From assembly GCF_900104265.1 (NCBI RefSeq), contig NZ_FNJJ01000006.1, positions 245,470 to 309,469 on the forward strand: 64,000 nucleotides of DNA, read 5' to 3'. This stretch comes from Ectopseudomonas guguanensis. Its GTDB lineage: Bacteria; Pseudomonadota; Gammaproteobacteria; Pseudomonadales; Pseudomonadaceae. The notes below the pieces were generated by a model, which worked only from the letters and a program-made list of their open reading frames with translations, had not been told where the DNA came from and made no database searches. A program made the translations under genes and the position numbers. Below, in pieces: positions 59,801-64,000 of the stretch (the stretch's first letter is position 1; each line of letters opens with the position of its first letter).

Positions 59801-62800
59801 GATGCCGCCCGGCAGCCCGTCTTCGTCGACGAGATCGAACACGTAGCCGCCGATGGGCTGATTGTTGGCGAAGCAGACGTCCAGCACGGTATGCAGCGGG
59901 TCGCCGTCGCCATCGGTCATGCCCAGCTTGAACTGCAGCTGCAGATCCGGCGGCAGCAGTTGGCGCTCGACTTCCAGGGTGAGGATACGGTAGTCGCCGT
60001 TGACCGCAGCGAAGCGCAGTTCGCTGAAGCCATTGGTCAGATCGGCCGGGCTGAAGCCGGCATCGAACTGCGCCTGGCCGAGCAGGTTGAAGTTGGTGAC
60101 ATCGTCTTCGCCGGTACCGACCGGGGGCGAGTAGGTGCCCTTGGCCAGCAGGTTGCCATCGGCATCGTAGGCTCTCCAGGCCAGCTTGTCGGCGTTGTTC
60201 AGGTTCTGCGCGCGGAACTTGTCGAGCAGCAGCGTGGCGTTGTAGACCGTCTCGCTGAACTTCAGGGTGACGACGTCGCTACCCTTGATCAGGTTATTGT
60301 TGACGCCCAGCCCCTGGTTGGACGGATTGACGTTGTCCGGGTCGTTGTTGGCATTGCCGTCGCTGCCGGAAATCGTCAGTTTGAAACCGTCCGTCCCGGT
60401 CAGGGTGAAGGATGGGGTCGGGCCGCCGGCGCTGATCTGACGGAAGTCGTAGCCCACAGTCGTCACCGGCCGTGCGTTGACCAGCTCGAAGGTGTAGCTG
60501 CCATCGGCCTTGACCGTGAGGACGAAGAACACCTGACCGCTGGACGTGGTAGCCGTCAGCGTCGAGCTGCCATCACCTCCCGGTTGTACGGTGTAGATCA
60601 GGCCGCTGCCCTCGGGCGGCTGGCTGCCCGACAGGTCGAAGGCGCCGAAGCCATCGGAGCCGAAGTCGACCTGCAGCTGGCCGCTGACGATCAGGCCGGA
60701 CACCTCGGTGGCCTGCAGGCATTCAGGCTCGCTGAGCAGTACGGGGCCATCGTCGTCGAAACTGAACATCGAGCTGTTGGCATTGGCCAGGGAGATATCG
60801 GCCGAGGCCCGCACCTGGTCGCCATCACCATCGACACGCACCACCTCGTAGCGTAGGCCCAGGCTGTTCTGCCCGGTCAGCAGCAGATCCACCGACTCGT
60901 CGAAGGTGCTGTTGTTGCCATGGCGAATCGCCTCGTACAGCGTGGTCTGCAATTGCGCCTCGCCGCTGACCTGCACCAGCTCGATACGCAGGACCGGATC
61001 ACCACCGTTGGCGTCGCGGCCCACCACGGCGCCTCCTTCCAGGTACAGGGTGATGGCGCCGCCTGCGGTGGAGAACAGGGTGGTGGCCAGGCCACCCTGG
61101 GTCGGGAAGCCGACGAAGCTCAGCTGGCTGCTCAGGCTGCCCTGCCCGTCGCTGCCGTAATTGCCGACCGCCTTGAACAGCGCCGTCAGCCCTCCCTCGA
61201 TACTGGTGACCGCGCGCGCCAGATAGGCCGGCGGGACGTTGCTGTCGGTCTGGCTGTAGGCCTGACCGACTTCGCTCTCGCCAGCGGCATAACGGTCGGT
61301 GGCGCCGACGGTCTCGTCGAGACTGACCTTGAGCCCGGCCAGGTCAGCGTTGAGGCACACCGCAACGCTCTGCTGCGGGCCGTCGTCGTCGAAACTGAAT
61401 ACCGAACTGTTGCCATCGGCCAGGGTCACGCGGGCCGAGTCGGTGACCGAGTCGCCATCGAAGTCCGTGCGGGTGACCTCATAAAGCAGTTGCAGCGGGC
61501 CACCAGCGGTGATCAGCAGATCGATCGATTCATCGAAACGAGCATCGTTGTCACCGTGACGGATAGCCTCGAACAGGGTCGTCTGCAGCTGCAGTTCCCC
61601 GCCGCCTGCGTCGACGATCTTGATGGTAAAGACGGTATGGCCCTGGGTGTCGATCCCGTGCAGCGTATCGCTGCCTGCAGCGAAAAGCTTGACGGCGCCG
61701 CCCTCGGTGGCCTGCAGATTGGTCAGCAGTCCGCTCTCGGGAACTCCGACGAAACTCATGTTGCCGAGCGTGGTACCCGCCCCGTCCGCACCATAGCTGC
61801 CGCTGAATGCGAACAGCGCCGCCAGGCCACCGACCACGTTGGTCTGAGCCTGTGCCAGGGCACCGGGCGCATCGTCATTGACATAGCCGTCATCGGCATC
61901 ATTGGCGGCATAGCGATCCTGGGCCCCCACCGTCTCGTCCAGCGCCACCCTGAGCAGACGCGCAGCCTCGGGCAGCGCATCCACGCCAAGCGTCGGCACA
62001 TCGTCCTCGATGTTGATCACGAACAGGCCACCCAGGCCCTTTGGCAGCACGAGCGGGTCGCCATCGCCGTCGGTGATGTTCAGCAGCCGAGTGAAGTCGA
62101 TGCCGAAGTAGCCATTCGACGACCACAGCTCGCTGTCATTGCCATCGGCCAGCGGGTGGTCGATCGGCCCTTTCAGCTCGAACCTGAAATCACCATTGGC
62201 GAACACCGTCAGCTCGAACACCGGATAACCGCCCGCAGCCGTGGCGACCAGCACACTGGCCGGCTGACCATCGACCATCTGTTCACTGACGGCATAGTCC
62301 AGAGCCGCACCGCCAGACTTCAGCCCCTGCGGGCCGAGCACGGCGCTCGCTGCCTCGCTGTCTACCAGCTTGAAGCTACCGGCACCGTCGGCACCGAAGG
62401 CAACCAGAGAGGCCAGGCTGGCGGCGCCGGTAGCCGTGCTGACGACCAGGGTCTGACCGCTCTCCTGATTGCCCGGATTGGGGGTCTGCAGCTTGTCCTC
62501 ATGCACCGTACCGCCGATCTTGCCGCTCCAGCTGGCCTGGATGTTGACGTCGTTGTAGTCGTTGTCGCTGTTGCCGTTGTTGACGTCCTCCCAGTTCTGG
62601 TTGCCGGGCGCAGCATTGTCCTGCACATGGGACTTGCTGTTGGGATTGAGCGCCGGATTGTCGAACAGCACATGAGCGCCACCGGCACCCTCGAGCGGCG
62701 TGGCACCGGCAAAGGCCTTCCACTGCCCATCGACCAGCTGGAAGGTTACCGCTGTGCCATTGGCGACTGCGTTGAAGCCGCCATTGGGAATGATGAAGAA

Positions 62801-64000
62801 GCCAACCTGGCTCGGGTCCAGGCCGTGAAGGGTGATCGAGTCGCCGTCGCCGAGACTGGTGGTGTTGCCCCAGACGATCTGACCGCTGAGCGGAATGCCA
62901 TCCGGGCCCTTGATGTAGTAGCCATAGCTGTTGAAGTAGGACGCATCGCCCCCCTTGTAGGTCAGGGTCAGGCTGTAGCCGTTGGCGCCATCGACCAACT
63001 GGGGCACGTCGTCCTGCACGTTGATGACGAACAGGCCAGCGGCATCGGCAGGCATTTGCAGGGGGTCGCCATCGCCATCGGTGGCGGTGATCAGCTGGGT
63101 GAAATCGATGCCGAGCACCTCACCGTTGGACCACAACTCGTCGTCGTCACCATCGCGTAGCGGATGGTCGATGGGGCCCTGCAGCTCGAAGTGGAAGCTG
63201 CCGTCGGCATAAACCTTCAGGGTGAACACCGGGTAGCTGCCCAGGCTTGCTGCGGATACCGCGGTCAGGGTACTGACCAGCTTGCCGTCGACGAGGGTTG
63301 CCACCATCTGGTAAGCCAGCCCCTCGCCCCCGGACGTCAGCCCCTGGGCGTCCAGCAGCCCCTTGGCCACACTGCTTTCGACCAGACCGAAGACGCCGGG
63401 GCCGTCAGCACCGAAGGAAACCAGCGCAGACAGGCTGCCTGCGCCGCCTAAGGTGCTGATCACCAAGGTCTGGCCACCGCTGTCGGGATTGCCGCCATGC
63501 GGCAGGGACAGCAGGTCTTCATGGACCGTTCCGCCAATAACCGGGCGCTGCGGGTCGACGGGTTTGAGCACCGGCACATCGTCTTCCACGTCGATGACGA
63601 AGGTGCCGGCCTTGAAGCCCCCGGCAATCGGGTCGCCATCACCATCGGTGGCGATCAGAAAACCGGAGAAATCCAGCACCAGGCTGCTGCCGCCGAGGGT
63701 TTCGCTGTCATCGCCATTCTGCAGCGGATGATCCAGCGGGCCTTGCAGCAGGAATTCGTAGCTGCCATCGGTACCCACCGTCAGGGTGAAGATGGTCTTA
63801 CCGCCGGCTGTTGCCGTCAGGGTGGTGCCATCGACAGATACTGAATAGCTCAGCGCCTCACCACCCGACTTCAGCCCCAGGCCTTCCAGAGCCGTCAGGG
63901 CGCCGGTCTCGGTACTCAGCTTGAAGCCGCCACGCCCGTCGGCGCCGAAGTTCACCAGCGCATCCAGGGTGCCGGCACCACCGCTGACGCTCAGCACCTG
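56870..64000 (-). CDS. Giant LapA-type RTX adhesin, C-terminal part (runs off the window)
   Basis: At least 2376 residues are in frame to the right edge. From N to C in the window: repeated type I secretion cassettes ending in DDVP or DDDGP linkers (about every 200 residues, with the DGDGDPL signature), a DUF4114-like domain ending NSDNDYNDVNIQASW (about 62510-63000), more cassettes, a von Willebrand A domain with the metal motif DLSGSMDN (58725-59350), RTX repeats such as GGNDTLHGL and GGAGNDTL (57190-57330), and the type I secretion C-terminus. It should be exported by a LapBCE system and cut by LapG; its N-terminal retention module is outside the window. Confidence 0.92.
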   Translation of the reverse strand, partial: QVLSVSGGAGTLDALVNFGADGRGGFKLSTETGALTALEGLGLKSGGEALSYSVSVDGTTLTATAGGKTIFTLTVGTDGSYEFLLQGPLDHPLQNGDDSETLGGSSLVLDFSGFLIATDGDGDPIAGGFKAGTFVIDVEDDVPVLKPVDPQRPVIGGTVHEDLLSLPHGGNPDSGGQTLVISTLGGAGSLSALVSFGADGPGVFGLVESSVAKGLLDAQGLTSGGEGLAYQMVATLVDGKLVSTLTAVSAASLGSYPVFTLKVYADGSFHFELQGPIDHPLRDGDDDELWSNGEVLGIDFTQLITATDGDGDPLQMPADAAGLFVINVQDDVPQLVDGANGYSLTLTYKGGDASYFNSYGYYIKGPDGIPLSGQIVWGNTTSLGDGDSITLHGLDPSQVGFFIIPNGGFNAVANGTAVTFQLVDGQWKAFAGATPLEGAGGAHVLFDNPALNPNSKSHVQDNAAPGNQNWEDVNNGNSDNDYNDVNIQASWSGKIGGTVHEDKLQTPNPGNQESGQTLVVSTATGAASLASLVAFGADGAGSFKLVDSEAASAVLGPQGLKSGGAALDYAVSEQMVDGQPASVLVATAAGGYPVFELTVFANGDFRFELKGPIDHPLADGNDSELWSSNGYFGIDFTRLLNITDGDGDPLVLPKGLGGLFVINIEDDVPTLGVDALPEAARLLRVALDETVGAQDRYAANDADDGYVNDDAPGALAQAQTNVVGGLAALFAFSGSYGADGAGTTLGNMSFVGVPESGLLTNLQATEGGAVKLFAAGSDTLHGIDTQGHTVFTIKIVDAGGGELQLQTTLFEAIRHGDNDARFDESIDLLITAGGPLQLLYEVTRTDFDGDSVTDSARVTLADGNSSVFSFDDDGPQQSVAVCLNADLAGLKVSLDETVGATDRYAAGESEVGQAYSQTDSNVPPAYLARAVTSIEGGLTALFKAVGNYGSDGQGSLSSQLSFVGFPTQGGLATTLFSTAGGAITLYLEGGAVVGRDANGGDPVLRIELVQVSGEAQLQTTLYEAIRHGNNSTFDESVDLLLTGQNSLGLRYEVVRVDGDGDQVRASADISLANANSSMFSFDDDGPVLLSEPECLQATEVSGLIVSGQLQVDFGSDGFGAFDLSGSQPPEGSGLIYTVQPGGDGSSTLTATTSSGQVFFVLTVKADGSYTFELVNARPVTTVGYDFRQISAGGPTPSFTLTGTDGFKLTISGSDGNANNDPDNVNPSNQGLGVNNNLIKGSDVVTLKFSETVYNATLLLDKFRAQNLNNADKLAWRAYDADGNLLAKGTYSPPVGTGEDDVTNFNLLGQAQFDAGFSPADLTNGFSELRFAAVNGDYRILTLEVERQLLPPDLQLQFKLGMTDGDGDPLHTVLDVCFANNQPIGGYVFDLVDEDGLPGGIIGGVQDDDGAATIVTGTLGYDYGGDGFGSFAWQPSGLPSVTSGGQAVEYVVSGNGQVLTAQTVGTNQPVFTVTLTNPATGAFQFQLHAPLDHPAPLSGSVENNLDFQFGYQMVDGNGSTAQGTLHISVDDDSPAQPNDIAKSASEPQGIQTNLMVVLDLSGSMDNAPPGVSGFSTKLALAKDSVQRLIDSYDDLGNVMVRIVTFSSTASAVGNAWMTATAAKAWLTALANDAGNGATNYDDALIKAMNAFDSSGKLTGAGVQNVSYFLSDGQPTLSNANPGSNNSGSQYNPNLGDGIDATEEAAWIAFLDARGIKSYALGMGLGSDLDKTLLNPIAYDGQTGTNTDAILVSNLNQLNDTLQGTVTGTVISGNLISEGSNGFGADGPGVLPIAAITHNGVTYTSASAAYDAATHTLTFTTAGGGSFSVNLLTGAYTYGFNGDVAQDRTDTIRYTLIDRDGDAVTAELKLTITDSSEVYAYDNYNQAIVGQTWVTPAPVTKVLADFSSTTNTASSGPNYNPWIFDTTDNANVSGDETTVITQAAVMDVANAKWGVTAVSSTNGVSVQSGALQLIDSNGSAGASTKAATPTFEVASGASAKVSFDLGSISNFSSSGSGDQFSWILYRKVGSGWVAEDSGSHASSTSTTITSKDVGEGTYRLYFEVNDRTNNSLSYRVRVDNITLITVAAAILVDTATAVSGNVLTDGNNYLYSDHPWGAVDSKGSEGAALSVLDSGSFVAVSTSKTLAGLWGTLLLHSDGAYTYTPDPSYANLGKEDVFTYRLTQPDGDTSTARLVVGIGSTAAVAPNLVMGNEGLDDSLLGSEGSDVLLGLGGNDTLHGLGGNDRLEGGAGNDTLIGGPGNDVLIGGAGNDTFVWTAADRGGNYHDIVKDFGNGDDKLDLSQLLVGVSDASNPDVLDDYLSFSFTASDTVISISSSGDVANATSIDQTITLQNTLLGGGMGSAADIIQGMLDNHQLVA

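Noticed and set aside
60920..63160. A 746-codon plus-strand frame opposite the adhesin
   Set aside because: Antisense of repeated secretion cassettes; no signal, domain or ribosome site.
57000..64000. Periodic repeats in the adhesin considered as a CRISPR array
   Set aside because: The repeats are coding, in frame, and spaced by hundreds of bases, with no 25-40 bp spacers.

Overview
The window is 64 kb of GC-rich chromosome from a Pseudomonas (sensu lato, the P. aeruginosa/P. mendocina side of the genus). The evidence is the supraoperon gyrA-serC-pheA-hisC2-tyrA/aroA-cmk-rpsA-ihfB with the tyrA-aroA gene fusion, the mtnA/mtaD-ubiG-mupP-SDR block, the scpA/scpB/rluB block, CyaB, and the plpD-FimV-like-MarR-HsbD-recQ block. 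Gene order and protein motifs match that genus closely; the species is not decided here.

Layout. 1-2660: edge of a probable O-antigen/exopolysaccharide locus, holding the start of a WbuB-type glycosyltransferase, an intact IS5-family element (338-1531, TTAG target duplication) and a heavily decayed metallo-beta-lactamase-fold gene that the element interrupts eight codons before its stop. 2876-15316: the aromatic amino acid/translation supraoperon on the minus strand, with a REP-associated tyrosine transposase (RAYT) and its REP hairpins lodged between ihfB and rpsA. 15804-22063: methionine salvage (mtnA, mtaD), ubiquinone synthesis (ubiG), peptidoglycan recycling (mupP), an SDR and a diguanylate cyclase. 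22178-28253: a minus-strand run of rluB, a DUF1289 gene, scpB, scpA, trpS, a YciO-type gene and a PHP phosphoesterase. 28372-31713: yciI, a small coiled-coil membrane protein and a Cpx-like envelope-stress system (regulator, Spy/CpxP-like protein, sensor kinase). 31725-43747: nitroreductase, tandem trkH genes, two AraC regulators, CyaB, a glycosyltransferase/phosphoesterase pair, a tRNA-binding protein, an EamA transporter and a SelW-like protein. 43819-53578: plpD, FimV-like, MarR, HsbD-type diguanylate cyclase, recQ and two small genes. 53702-64000: lapG-lapD followed, on the opposite strand, by the C-terminal 2.4 thousand residues of a giant LapA-type adhesin that runs off the window.

Functional themes. 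The first third is housekeeping. The rest is rich in surface and second-messenger functions: three intact or degenerate GGDEF proteins, a class III adenylate cyclase, the LapG/LapD switch beside its likely adhesin substrate, a type Vd patatin autotransporter and a Cpx-like pathway. Intergenic spaces hold at least five families of small palindromic repeats (REP/REPIN) and two MITE-like elements. I found no tRNA, rRNA or CRISPR array, and no clearly undescribed defence or metabolic system. The most informative observations are the precisely reconstructable IS insertion, the RAYT with its REP family, the two MITE-like elements and the LapG/LapD-adhesin locus.
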